A stretch of 63,386 nucleotides of DNA from Chloroflexus islandicus (GCF_001650695.1 NZ_LWQS01000048.1:1-63386), one strand, 5' to 3'. Shown: positions 46,041-53,333, counted from the stretch's first letter. A program made the numbers and translations. Notes: generated by a model not told the origin, from the letters alone.

Positions 46041-46154
46041 TGCAAGAGTGCTTCAACCGTACGAAAACTGGGTTTACGCAGAAGCTCATGTACATGAACT
46101 ACAGCGCATGTTTCATGCAAGAGTGCTTCAACCGTACGAAAACTGGGTTTACGC
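46041..46154. repeat. Direct 39-bp repeat reaching into the 3' end of ribX
   Basis: TGCAAGAGTGCTTCAACCGT... occurs at 46041-46079 and, identically over 39 bp, at 46116-46154, period 75 bp. The right copy contains the ribX stop codon, so the intergenic copy includes the ribX end. Confidence 0.9.
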
Positions 46155-46952
46155 TTCCCATCGCACCAACAGCCGCTCGAGCAGGCCGGCCAGCACGTAA
46201 AGGGCGAGCGTAATCAGCGCCAGCGTCGCCAACGCGACAAAGATCAACGGGGTGTCAAACAAGCCGCGCGCAATATTGATTAATGCCCCCAACCCAGTGC
46301 GCCCGGCGACAAATTCGCCTACCACTGCGCCGGTCGTAGCCAGCGCCAAGCCGGTGCGCACGCCGCCAAACAGCACCGGTAGCGCCAGCGGCGCTTCGAC
46401 ATAGCGCAGCAGTTGCCAGCGGTTAGCCCCGCTGATATACGCCATCTCAATCAGCTCGCGCGGAATGCTGCGCAGCGCGACAATCGTGCTGATCAGAATC
46501 GGCAAGAAGGTGATCAGCGCCGCAACCAGCACCTTCGAGGTCATCCCGGCGCCAAACCAGAGGATGATCAGCGGCGCGACGGCCACCACCGGAATGGCTT
46601 GGCTAGCGGCCAACACCGGCGCCAGCGCCTGTTCGAGCCAGCGGATATGAGCGAGGATGTAGCCAAGGACGAGCGCAATGACGAGCGCCAGCGCGAAGCC
46701 GCCCAACGCGGCGCTGAGCGTCGCTGCCGTATGTTGCCAGAGCAACCCGCTGCTGAGCGCCTGCCCAAACCGGCTGGCGACCAGCGCCGGTGAGGGCAGA
46801 ATAAAAGCCGGATAACCGCTGACGTTCACCACCGTCTGCCAGAGCGCCAGCAACGCCAGCAACGTCACCGGCAAGCCGAGCGCCGGCCATTCAAACCGCC
46901 GCCACGGTTTGGCTCGCGGCGCGGGAGTAGGCATTGGCAAAGTTTGCTGCAT
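46149..46952 (-). CDS. ribX: RibX-like ABC transporter permease for riboflavin
   Basis: 267 aa from the ATG at 46952 (AAAGGAG 9 nt upstream; the ATG at 46961 is too close to it). Binding-protein-dependent permease of the SsuC/TauC/ThiX type with about six helices. The EAA loop reads A-Y-I-S-G-A-N-R-W-Q-L-L-R-Y-V-E-A-P-L-A-L-P-V-L-F-G-G-V-R. An FMN riboswitch with a terminator stands upstream, so it is probably repressed when flavin is plentiful. Upstream of ribY on the minus strand, 153 nt apart. Confidence 0.85.
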   Translation of the reverse strand: MQQTLPMPTPAPRAKPWRRFEWPALGLPVTLLALLALWQTVVNVSGYPAFILPSPALVASRFGQALSSGLLWQHTAATLSAALGGFALALVIALVLGYILAHIRWLEQALAPVLAASQAIPVVAVAPLIILWFGAGMTSKVLVAALITFLPILISTIVALRSIPRELIEMAYISGANRWQLLRYVEAPLALPVLFGGVRTGLALATTGAVVGEFVAGRTGLGALINIARGLFDTPLIFVALATLALITLALYVLAGLLERLLVRWEA

Positions 46953-46981
46953 CGTCACCATCTCCTTTCTGGCGGGGAATC

Positions 46982-47015
46982 AAAAACCCCCGCCGAGCGA
47001 ACGCTCTTCGGGGGA
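46982..47015 (-). terminator. Riboswitch expression platform: intrinsic terminator
   Basis: Minus strand: CCCCC..GAGCG-TT-CGCTC..GGGGG stem followed by TTTTT, 30 nt before the ribX start. The GGCGGGG right arm can instead pair with CCCCGCC just before the Shine-Dalgarno sequence, giving a mutually exclusive hairpin. Confidence 0.75.
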
Positions 47016-47109
47016 CAGATACGGGAACAGAGCGGGTGATGAGCCCGCCTGCAACGGCAACGAAGCGAAGGCGCGCACTTCGCGCGTCGCCTACCATTGC
47101 CCATATCTG

Positions 47110-47228
47110 GATCTTCTTTACATCCGGACTGTAACCGTCGGCCCCGGAGTTGCACCGGATCCTGCGTGCCTCTCAACACGCTCGTGGGCTATACCACCGA
47201 TCGGGAATTTCACCCTGCCCCGAAGATC
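47110..47228 (-). ncRNA. FMN riboswitch (RFN element)
   Basis: On the minus strand all conserved blocks are present: GGGGCAGGGTGAAATTCCC, ATCGGTGGTATAGCCCACGA, GGATCCGGTGCAACTCCGG, GGCCGACGGTTACAGTCCGG and ATGTAAAGAAGATC. P1 is GATCTTC (47228-47222) with GAAGATC (47116-47110). A 95-nt expression platform with a terminator follows, then ribX. FMN binding should favour termination. Confidence 0.95.
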
Positions 47229-47299
47229 GTTTGTCATTGGTGATAATAGCATCAATCGCGCGTTAGTGTCAAGGTAAGAAATCTGAACCGCCGCACGAA

Positions 47300-48248
47300 T
47301 CATGCTGTACGCGCAACCGGGGTTGATTGCAAACGTAACGACCATGTAGAGCCGGACGGCTGTCCGGTTCCGCAAAGACGCCGTAGAGCCGGACGGCTGT
47401 CCGGCTCCGCAAAGGCGCATGTAGAGCCGGACGGCTGTCCGGCTCCGCAAAGGACGCAAAGAAATTTGGGGATGGTGCTCATCCCCCGCGCTCTCGACGT
47501 CCTCTGCGGTCATTTTTTGTGCTGCTGGTGTCTTTTTGTGGCTATTCCCCTCCCCCAGCGGGGGAGGGGCGAGGGGTGGGGCCAATGCCCCCCAGCGGGA
47601 GCGGGGCGAGGGGTGGGGGCGACTATCAAGGTGCAAAGGGGGCAAAGGCGCAGGGGTTCTTAACGCAAAGACGCCGTAGAGCCGGACGGCTGTCCGGCTC
47701 CGCAAAGGACGCAAAGAAATTTGGGGATGGTGCTCATCCCCCGCGCTCTCGACGTCCTCTGCGGTCATTTTTTGTGCTTCTTGTGTCTTTTTGTGGCTAT
47801 TCCCCTCCCCCAGCGGGGGAGGGGCGAGGGGTGGGGGCCAATGCCCCCCAGCGGGAGAGGGGCGAGGGATGAGGGGCATTAGCCCGCGCAGCGGGCTTCG
47901 TAAACGTAGCCCGGCCCTTCAGGGCCGGGCGCAACGGGCGCGGGGATGCACTGCTTGGCCCCTGCCCCTGCCCTCTCACCTCTTAAGAAGGGAGCAAGTC
48001 GCTCCCTCTCAGGGCCGGGGGGTGAGGGCAAACGTCAAGACCCAGAACAATAGCTCCAAGCAGACACCAAAACCACCAAGAGTTTTTGTGCTTCTTGTGT
48101 CTTTTTGCGGCTATTCCCCTCCCCCAACGGTTGAGGCTGTGAGGGGGGGCGCAATCTCATCAGGTGTGTTAATCTACCCTTGCATTCAGATCAACTCGCT
48201 ATTCCCCCTCTCCCGCGTCGTGAGAGAGGGTCTAGGGGTGAGGGCCAC
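47300..48248. repeat. Repeat field: palindromes, CGCAAAG units and CCCCTCCCCC blocks, with 255-bp duplication
   Basis: Palindromes at 47346, 47383, 47421 and 47676 (each about 27 bp, core GCCGGACGGCTGTCCGGC); the first three are spaced 37-38 bp. The segment 47421-47590 recurs at 47676-47845 (offset 255 bp) almost base for base. GCGGGCTTCG/GGGCCGGGC hairpins lie near 47880-47930. Ends with GGGTCTAGGGGTGAGGG before the sco gene. Confidence 0.85.
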
Positions 48249-48836
48249 ATGCCACGCTTCATCGTGTTCTTATTCTTGTTGCTCACCGCCTGCGCCGCGC
48301 CGAGTGCGCCGGCAACCCTATCATCAACCAAGATCGATCCGCCCACGGTGCTGAGCGATTTCAGTTTGCCGGCCAGCACCGGCGGCGAGCTGCGCCTGAG
48401 CGATCTGCGCGGCCAGCCGGTGCTGCTCTATTTTGGCTACACCCGCTGCCCTGATTACTGCCCGATCACGCTGGCCGAGTTCCGCCGCGCCCGCGAAGCG
48501 CTTGGCTCTGATGGCGAACGGGTGCATGTTGTCTTGATCAGCGTCGATCCGGCCAACGACACGCCCGACGTGCTGGCCGCCTACCTGCGCGGTTTCGGCC
48601 CCGGCTTTATCGGCTTGCAAGGCAACGACGCCACTCTGCGCCGGATCAGCAAGGAATACGGCTTGACCTACCGCCGCGGCGGCGGCCATCACCATCATAG
48701 CAGTGATGGCGTCGAGCATAGCACCGCGAGCTATCTGATTGATCAAAAGGGCCGGTTGCGGTTCGTTTATCAATATGGAACCGCAGCGAGCGTGTATGTC
48801 AACGACATCCGCGCCCTTTTGAGCGAACAGCCATGA
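48249..48836 (+). CDS. SCO1/SenC-type copper chaperone lipoprotein
   Basis: 195 aa from the ATG at 48249. Lipoprotein signal (L-L-T-A-C, C15) and thioredoxin-like SCO domain. The copper site is T-R-C-P-D-Y-C-P (CxxxC, near 71-75) and the distal H lies in H-S-T-A-S-Y-L-I-D. An extra histidine cluster (G-H-H-H-H-S) sits just before it. SCO proteins assemble CuA of cytochrome oxidase. The stop overlaps the next ATG (ATGA). Confidence 0.93.
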   Translation: MPRFIVFLFLLLTACAAPSAPATLSSTKIDPPTVLSDFSLPASTGGELRLSDLRGQPVLLYFGYTRCPDYCPITLAEFRRAREALGSDGERVHVVLISVDPANDTPDVLAAYLRGFGPGFIGLQGNDATLRRISKEYGLTYRRGGGHHHHSSDGVEHSTASYLIDQKGRLRFVYQYGTAASVYVNDIRALLSEQP

Positions 48837-49546
48837 ACACGCGCCTCTCTCGTCGATCATTGCTTGCCTTGGGTATAGCCGCGCTGAGTAGCAGCGTGAT
48901 CCGCGCCCAAGAGCCGGCTGAAACCACTATCTACCTCCCCTTCATTACTCGTGTACCGTTGCCGGGCACGCTGCTCGGCCCGTCGACTGGCACTGCCGCA
49001 GCGGCGATTGCGTGGCTGGCGCCGCGCAGCACTGCCTATACCCCCTACGATGTCAGTGTGATTGTCAATGGTTACGCCGAGATCGGCGCCGCCGCCGAAC
49101 TTGATTGGTTCCTTGCCATTGCCCAATGCGCCCACGAGACCGGCAACCTGACGTCGTGGTGGTGCCAGCGTCCGCGCCGCAATCCCGCCGGGATCGGCGT
49201 CACCGGCGAGACCCGGCCCGGCACGCCCGACCAGCCGCCCGGCCCCGACTGGGCATGGGATGAAGCGAACCAAGTGTGGCGGGCCGGTCTCAGCTTTGCT
49301 TCGTGGGTGGGTGAGTCGATTCCGGCTCACCTTGGCCGGTTGTTGGCCTACGCCTTGCCAGTTGGCGCCGGCACGCCCTACCAACAGCAGTTAATCGACT
49401 ATGCCCTGATGCGCCGGCCATTGCCTTCCTCGCTGCGCGGTGTGGCCGTGACCATTACTGATCTCAATGGACGGTGGGCGTATCCGGGTACCGAATATGG
49501 CCAGCGCATTCTCGACCTCGCCGAGCGCATGCGCAACGCTGGTTAG
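48833..49546 (+). CDS. Tat-exported glucosaminidase-like (lysozyme-fold) protein
   Basis: 237 aa. Twin-arginine signal S-R-R-S-L-L-A-L-G-I-A-A-L-S with likely cleavage near residue 25, followed at once by T-T-I-Y-L-P-F-I-T-R. The body has W-F-L-A-I-A-Q-C-A-H-E-T-G-N-L-T-S-W-W, the mannosyl-glycoprotein endo-beta-N-acetylglucosaminidase/FlgJ-type active-site helix with Glu and Thr, then N-P-A-G-I-G-V-T-G-E. Probably cuts glycan chains of the wall or matrix. Coupled by ATGA to the SCO gene. Confidence 0.75.
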   Translation: MNTRLSRRSLLALGIAALSSSVIRAQEPAETTIYLPFITRVPLPGTLLGPSTGTAAAAIAWLAPRSTAYTPYDVSVIVNGYAEIGAAAELDWFLAIAQCAHETGNLTSWWCQRPRRNPAGIGVTGETRPGTPDQPPGPDWAWDEANQVWRAGLSFASWVGESIPAHLGRLLAYALPVGAGTPYQQQLIDYALMRRPLPSSLRGVAVTITDLNGRWAYPGTEYGQRILDLAERMRNAG

Positions 49547-49635
49547 CAGATGGCAACCGTCGTTCACGGCGGTAATTGTCGTTATACCGCATCAACAAGC
49601 CAAAAATCTGGTACTGCCTATAGCCGAATTCATCC

Positions 49636-49665
49636 TTGACGGGGGCCGATTAAGGGTCGTATAAT
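49636..49665 (+). promoter_or_regulatory. Strong sigma-70-type promoter
   Basis: TTGACG (49636-49641), an 18-nt spacer, TATAAT (49660-49665). Transcription should start near 49672, giving a leader of about 145 nt before the SWIM gene. Confidence 0.75.
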
Positions 49666-49710
49666 AAGGCTGTGTTAAGAGCGGCGCAACTCCAGTTAAG
49701 GAGGCCGGCT

Positions 49711-49749
49711 ATGAAAACATGTGTCACAACGTGGTTGAGGGTTGTATAG
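49711..49749 (+). CDS. Possible 12-aa leader peptide
   Basis: ATG preceded by a perfect AAGGAGG at 49698-49704; product MKTCVTTWLRVV. It ends exactly at the base of the following hairpin, as in translation-coupled attenuators. No homologue is known to me. Confidence 0.45.
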   Translation: MKTCVTTWLRVV

Positions 49750-49790
49750 GGCGGTACAGGCCAGTGCCTGTAGCCGCCCTTGATGTTTTC
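49749..49790 (+). terminator. Attenuator-like hairpin in the SWIM-gene leader
   Basis: GGGCGGTACAGGC, loop CAGT, GCCTGTAGCCGCCC (one bulged G), followed by TTGATGTTTTC. The stem begins at the stop codon of the 12-aa ORF. The U-rich tail is imperfect. Confidence 0.55.
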
Positions 49791-49816
49791 CGGGCAGAGA
49801 CAAAGGAGGTCTCCCT

Positions 49817-50095
49817 ATGCACTCGGACATGATCGGCAAAATCGAGAAAGCCCGGCGCTATGCCGCCGAACCGGAGCGCATTAAATTCAGTGATCTGCGA
49901 GCAACTTTCCATGGCGGCAACAGCGATCACGAGATTTCGCTGCACAATGGCCAATGGGCATGCAATTGCTCGTTCTTCCACAGTTGGGGCACCTGTGCCC
50001 ACGTGATGGCGATGCAGCGCATTTTGCATCCGATGCTGACCGAAGAGGCGCGGCATGCCGATCTGGCTGTTCCCCAGCCTGATCTGAGCTCCTGA
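49817..50095 (+). CDS. SWIM zinc-finger protein
   Basis: 92 aa with AAAGGAGG Shine-Dalgarno. The SWIM zinc finger C-N-C-S-F-F-H-S-W-G-T-C-A-H-V (CxCx7-8CxH) lies near 56-69 after a short beta-type head ending H-N-G-Q-W-A. SWIM domains bind DNA or proteins in SNF2 helicases, MULE transposases and MEKK1. Stand-alone short forms are of unknown function. Flanked by the leader hairpin upstream and a strong terminator downstream, so it is a separate transcription unit. Confidence 0.85.
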   Translation: MHSDMIGKIEKARRYAAEPERIKFSDLRATFHGGNSDHEISLHNGQWACNCSFFHSWGTCAHVMAMQRILHPMLTEEARHADLAVPQPDLSS

Positions 50096-50149
50096 CGGCA
50101 GCGCGCGCACTGTCACCTCGACATTGACGCCAACGCACGGCGCGGCGAT

Positions 50150-50190
50150 ACTGATAGCGGGACGAACGGCGTTCCGCTATCAGTGTTTTA
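50150..50190 (+). terminator. Intrinsic terminator
   Basis: ACTGATAGCGG, 13-nt loop, CCGCTATCAGT, then GTTTTA: 11 bp perfect. It ends the SWIM unit just before the GDPD start. Confidence 0.85.
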
Positions 50191-50202
50191 TGGCGAGGAG
50201 AC

Positions 50203-50934
50203 ATGGCACCACTGATCATTGCTCATCGCGGCGCGTCGGCTGATGCGCCGGAAAATACGCTGGCGGCGTTTGAATTGGCTCTGCGCCAACAGGCCGATAT
50301 GATCGAACTCGATCTGCAGCCAACGGCTGATGGCGAGATTGTGGTCTTTCACGACGATGACACTTCGCGTTGGAATGGTCGCGCTGAGCCGGTAGCGCGC
50401 CTCACGCTGGCCGAATTTCGCCAGCTCGATATTCGCGGCGAGCGAGTGCCAACGCTGGCCGAGACGCTCGATTGGGCGCGCAGCGCCAATATGCCGCTCA
50501 ACCTCGAATTGAAAAAGCCCGGTATGGCGGCGCGGTGTGTCCAGTTGCTTCGTGAATTCAAGCTGGTTGATCAGGTGATCGTTTCGTCATTCTTCCCGCA
50601 GGCCCTGCGCGAGTTGCGCGCGGTTGATCCCGCGATAGCCCGTGGTTATCTGATGGGAATTCGCACCTACCGGCCCGATGTGCGCCTGCGCGAGTTCTGG
50701 CCGTTTGGCGCCCTGCGCCGGATTGGGGCTGCTGCGTGGCACCCCTACCACGGCTTGCCCGGTCTCGATTGGGTGTTGCCCAAAGTGCGCCGGGCCGGGT
50801 ATCAGGTCAATGTCTGGACGGTGGATGATCCGGATCGGCTGCGAACGTTAGCGGCGTTAGGGGCCAGTGGCTTGATTACCAATACCCCGGCGGCGGCGCG
50901 GGCCGCACTGGCAGGAGTTTTGCCGCAACGCTAA
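50203..50934 (+). CDS. Glycerophosphodiester phosphodiesterase
   Basis: 243 aa. GDPD signature I-I-A-H-R-G-A-S-A-D-A-P-E-N-T (H-R near 8-9 and E-N-T), I-E-L-D-L-Q-P-T-A-D-G-E-I-V-V-F-H-D-D (metal Glu/Asp and catalytic His), then N-L-E-L-K-K-P and V-N-V-W-T-V-D-D. No signal peptide, so cytoplasmic; releases sn-glycerol 3-phosphate from deacylated phospholipids. GAGGAGA Shine-Dalgarno, right after the SWIM terminator. Confidence 0.94.
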   Translation: MAPLIIAHRGASADAPENTLAAFELALRQQADMIELDLQPTADGEIVVFHDDDTSRWNGRAEPVARLTLAEFRQLDIRGERVPTLAETLDWARSANMPLNLELKKPGMAARCVQLLREFKLVDQVIVSSFFPQALRELRAVDPAIARGYLMGIRTYRPDVRLREFWPFGALRRIGAAAWHPYHGLPGLDWVLPKVRRAGYQVNVWTVDDPDRLRTLAALGASGLITNTPAAARAALAGVLPQR

Positions 50935-51018
50935 GCTGAAGATGATGGCTATACGCGCCAACACCCTCTCCAACCCTCGTTGCAGGTGCGTGGTGGCGTT
51001 CCCACAAAGGATGACACC

Positions 51019-51237
51019 GTGAAACGGCGGATCTGGCTGGTTGCGCGGGGGATAATGCCGTTGCTGGCAGTGTTGGTGGCGCTGATCGGCGTGCCGGCGC
51101 TGCTGGCATGGCTGATCGGCGGCGGCCCGTTCGGCTGGCCGCATCTGCTGATTGGGGTTGGGGTGGCTGCTGGCCTGCTGGTGATTGGCGGGTTGATATT
51201 CGGCTGGGCGTTGGGGAAGCGCCTCAAAGGGGATTAG
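51019..51237 (+). CDS. Small two-helix membrane protein
   Basis: 72 aa, GTG start after AAAGGAT. Two hydrophobic segments, I-M-P-L-L-A-V-L-V-A-L-I-G-V-P-A-L-L-A-W-L and L-L-I-G-V-G-V-A-A-G-L-L-V-I-G-G-L-I-F, flanked by basic residues. No family recognised. Its 3' end overlaps that of the convergent membrane-protein gene by 14 bp. Confidence 0.55.
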   Translation: MKRRIWLVARGIMPLLAVLVALIGVPALLAWLIGGGPFGWPHLLIGVGVAAGLLVIGGLIFGWALGKRLKGD

Positions 51238-51562
51238 GCCCGTCAAGGTGGCGTTCAAACGCGATTAGGCGCGGCACCACCGCGCGGCGCAGCTCGACAT
51301 ATTGGTTGGAAAGCCAATGCCCCACCCCGCGCACATGTGGCACCGGCGCTTTGCGCAGCCAGCGCAGGGCAAAGCGAGCGATCAGGTGCAACCGGCGCAG
51401 CAGCCGGTCGCGCCGGCCTAGCAGAATAATGGCCAGCAGATAGCCGGGCCAGCCGGGGATAATCGGAAAGAGTGAACCGATCAAGCCGAGGGCGAGGAAG
51501 AGCAAGCCAAGCACCCGGCGAACGGCAGGATTGAGGCGGAGAAAGCGGATCACTGCGCGCAT
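51224..51562 (-). CDS. PGPGW-like small membrane protein
   Basis: 112 aa. A hydrophobic pair (L-G-L-L-F-L-A-L-G-L-I-G-S-L-F-P-I-I-P-G-W-P-G-Y-L-L-A-I-I-L-L) containing a P-G-W-P-G turn resembles the PGPGW transmembrane family. A basic, Arg-rich cytoplasmic tail follows. Function unknown. An AGGAGACC precedes the ATG. Confidence 0.6.
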   Translation of the reverse strand: MRAVIRFLRLNPAVRRVLGLLFLALGLIGSLFPIIPGWPGYLLAIILLGRRDRLLRRLHLIARFALRWLRKAPVPHVRGVGHWLSNQYVELRRAVVPRLIAFERHLDGPNPL

Positions 51563-51738
51563 GCGGTCTCCTGACGAAACGTTCGATGGATTGCCTCTAT
51601 ACTAGAGGTCGTTACTAGTATTGTACTAGAGCAAGCATACAACGTCATAACCGAGAAGTTGACAATCTTCTGAATCTTTGCTGATATACTGTCATCTGGG
51701 ATAGAGGAAAAATCCACCTTCTGCGGAGGCGAAGAGCG

Positions 51739-51954
51739 ATGAGCGAGCAATCGTGGTGGCAACGGTTCGTTGCCGCGATCGAACGCGAGTACGAACGGCG
51801 CATCCGGCGGGCCAGTTTGCTGGGTGAGTTCAAGCCGGCTGGCGATGACCATCACCATGGCCATGCTGCCGAGCCGGCCCATCCCGAACACGGTGAGGAA
51901 GACGAGGCGGTGATCGTGAACGTGCCGCGCGGTACCCGCATCAACCGTCCGTAA
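51739..51954 (+). CDS. Small His-rich hypothetical protein
   Basis: 71 aa, starting after GGAGGCGAAGAGCG. An amphipathic basic N-half (W-W-Q-R-F-V-A-A-I-E-R-E-Y-E-R-R-I-R-R-A) precedes D-D-H-H-H-G-H-A-A-E-P-A-H-P-E-H-G-E-E-D-E, which could bind divalent metal. No family recognised. Upstream is a TTGACA at 51658. Confidence 0.5.
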   Translation: MSEQSWWQRFVAAIEREYERRIRRASLLGEFKPAGDDHHHGHAAEPAHPEHGEEDEAVIVNVPRGTRINRP

Positions 51955-51956
51955 TC

Positions 51957-52007
51957 GTAGGGGCATTGTAGGGGCAGAGCGTCGCTCTGCCCCTACAATG
52001 CCCCTAC
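51957..52007. terminator. 51-bp perfect palindrome between convergent genes
   Basis: 25-bp arms (starting GTAGGGGCATTGTAGGGGCA) around one central base. It covers the stop codon of the HPPD gene and begins two nucleotides after the His-rich gene. No U-tract; probably terminates or protects both mRNAs. Confidence 0.8.
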
Positions 52008-53101
52008 AAATTTCCTCGCTTGGCCTGTTCGCGCTCGATCGCCTCGAACAATGCCTTGAAATTGCCCTTGCCGAACCCACGGCTCCCTTTGCGCTGGATG
52101 ATCTCGATAAAGAGGGTGGGCCGGTCTTGCAGCGGCTGGCTGAAGATTTGCAACAGATACCCCTCTTCGTCCCGATCGACCAGAATCCCGCGCGCTTGCA
52201 ACTCCTGCCGGCTCTCGTCGATCGTGCCCACCCGCTGCTCAAGGTCATCGTAGTAGGCATCTGGCACGTGAATGAACGGAATGCCGGCGGCGCGCAGTGC
52301 GTCAACCGTCGCGCAGATGTCGCCGGTGGCGAGCGCGATATGCTGCACGCCGGGGCCGCCGTAATACTCCAGAAACTCCTCGATCTGGCTCTTGCGCCGG
52401 CCCTCTGCTGGTTCGTTGATCGGAAACTTGATCCGGCCAGTACCGTTCTGCATCACCTTCGACATCAAGGCGCTGTACTCGGTGCTGATGTCGTGATCAT
52501 CGAAATGCACCAATTGGCTGAAACCGAGCACGTCGCGGTAGTACTTGACCCACCGGTTCATCGCACCGAGCTCAACGTTGCCGACAATGTGGTCAATCGC
52601 GGCAATGCCGGTTTCCGGGACGGGGATGTGCTCCATGATTGGCTGGAAGCCGGGCATAAAGACGCCACGGTACTCTTCCCGCTCGATGAAGGAATGCACG
52701 GTATCGCCGTAGGTGGCAATCGTCGCCTTCACCACCCGGCCATGCTCGTCAACGCACTCGGTGGGTGGTTGCACCGGAATACCGCCACGGGCGATCGCGG
52801 TTTCGTAGGCGGCGGCGGCATCACGCACCCGCAGCGCGATGTCCTTCACCCCGTCGCCGTGATGGGCAATGTGGCGGGCAATCGGATGGTCGGGGATGAG
52901 CGGCGCCGTCAGCATAAAGCGCACGTTGCGCCGTGCGAGCACGTAACTGGCTCGATCGCGCACTCCCGTCTCAAGGCCGGCATACGCAATCGGGCGCAAG
53001 CCAAGCGTGGTGCGGTAAAAGTGAGCGGCTTGCCGGGCGTTGCTGACATAAAACTCGACATAATCAATACCGAGCAGATCGAGTGGATCGGCGGAGCGCA
53101 T
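52004..53101 (-). CDS. hppD: 4-hydroxyphenylpyruvate dioxygenase
   Basis: 365 aa. Two VOC halves; the C-terminal half binds Fe(II) through H in A-I-D-H-I-V-G-N-V, H in G-V-Q-H-I-A-L-A and E in L-F-I-E-I-I-Q-R-K-G. The F-S-E/F-G-K-G-N-F-K-A-L-F-E-A-I-E-R-E-Q end is the family's C-terminal helix. It converts 4-hydroxyphenylpyruvate to homogentisate, the first step towards tyrosine breakdown or tocopherol/plastoquinone. CAGGAGG Shine-Dalgarno. No other homogentisate gene is nearby. Confidence 0.95.
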   Translation of the reverse strand: MRSADPLDLLGIDYVEFYVSNARQAAHFYRTTLGLRPIAYAGLETGVRDRASYVLARRNVRFMLTAPLIPDHPIARHIAHHGDGVKDIALRVRDAAAAYETAIARGGIPVQPPTECVDEHGRVVKATIATYGDTVHSFIEREEYRGVFMPGFQPIMEHIPVPETGIAAIDHIVGNVELGAMNRWVKYYRDVLGFSQLVHFDDHDISTEYSALMSKVMQNGTGRIKFPINEPAEGRRKSQIEEFLEYYGGPGVQHIALATGDICATVDALRAAGIPFIHVPDAYYDDLEQRVGTIDESRQELQARGILVDRDEEGYLLQIFSQPLQDRPTLFIEIIQRKGSRGFGKGNFKALFEAIEREQAKRGNL

Positions 53102-53333
53102 TTCGTACCTCCTGTGGTTGGTTTGTGTCTCATTCGTTGGCGCAGCGCTGCGCCAACGTAGCGCCCTACACTATCTCTCGCACCTTGTGTACTGCTTCGA
53201 TCCCTTTCCGGTCTCGCGCTCGCGCTCGCGGGAGATAGCTGCGGGGGATGCGCCCCCGCGCAATGACCGCGGAACGGAATTGCTGCAAGGGATTTCACCC
53301 TCTTGCCAGAGCCACTGATGTGGCGCAATACCG
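53102..53333. repeat. HPPD promoter region with a short CATTGCG-type repeat
   Basis: Around 53200-53275, CTCGCGCTCGCGGGAG and TGCGGGGGATGCGCCCCCGCGCAATGACCG, the latter a reverse copy of the TGTCATTGCGAGG unit of other fields. Confidence 0.6.

Noticed and set aside
46978-47230. TPP riboswitch for an NMT1-type transporter
   Set aside because: The conserved blocks match the FMN (RFN) element, not THI-box; so riboflavin, not thiamine precursor, is the likely cargo.
47346-47702. CRISPR-like array of short regular repeats
   Set aside because: Units of 37-38 bp contain the palindrome plus a constant tail with no variable spacers, and no cas gene is near.
47118-47879. 253-codon minus-strand ORF over the riboswitch
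   Set aside because: Reads through the FMN riboswitch and repeat field; repeats of R-S-R-T-A-V-R-L-Y are translated palindromes.
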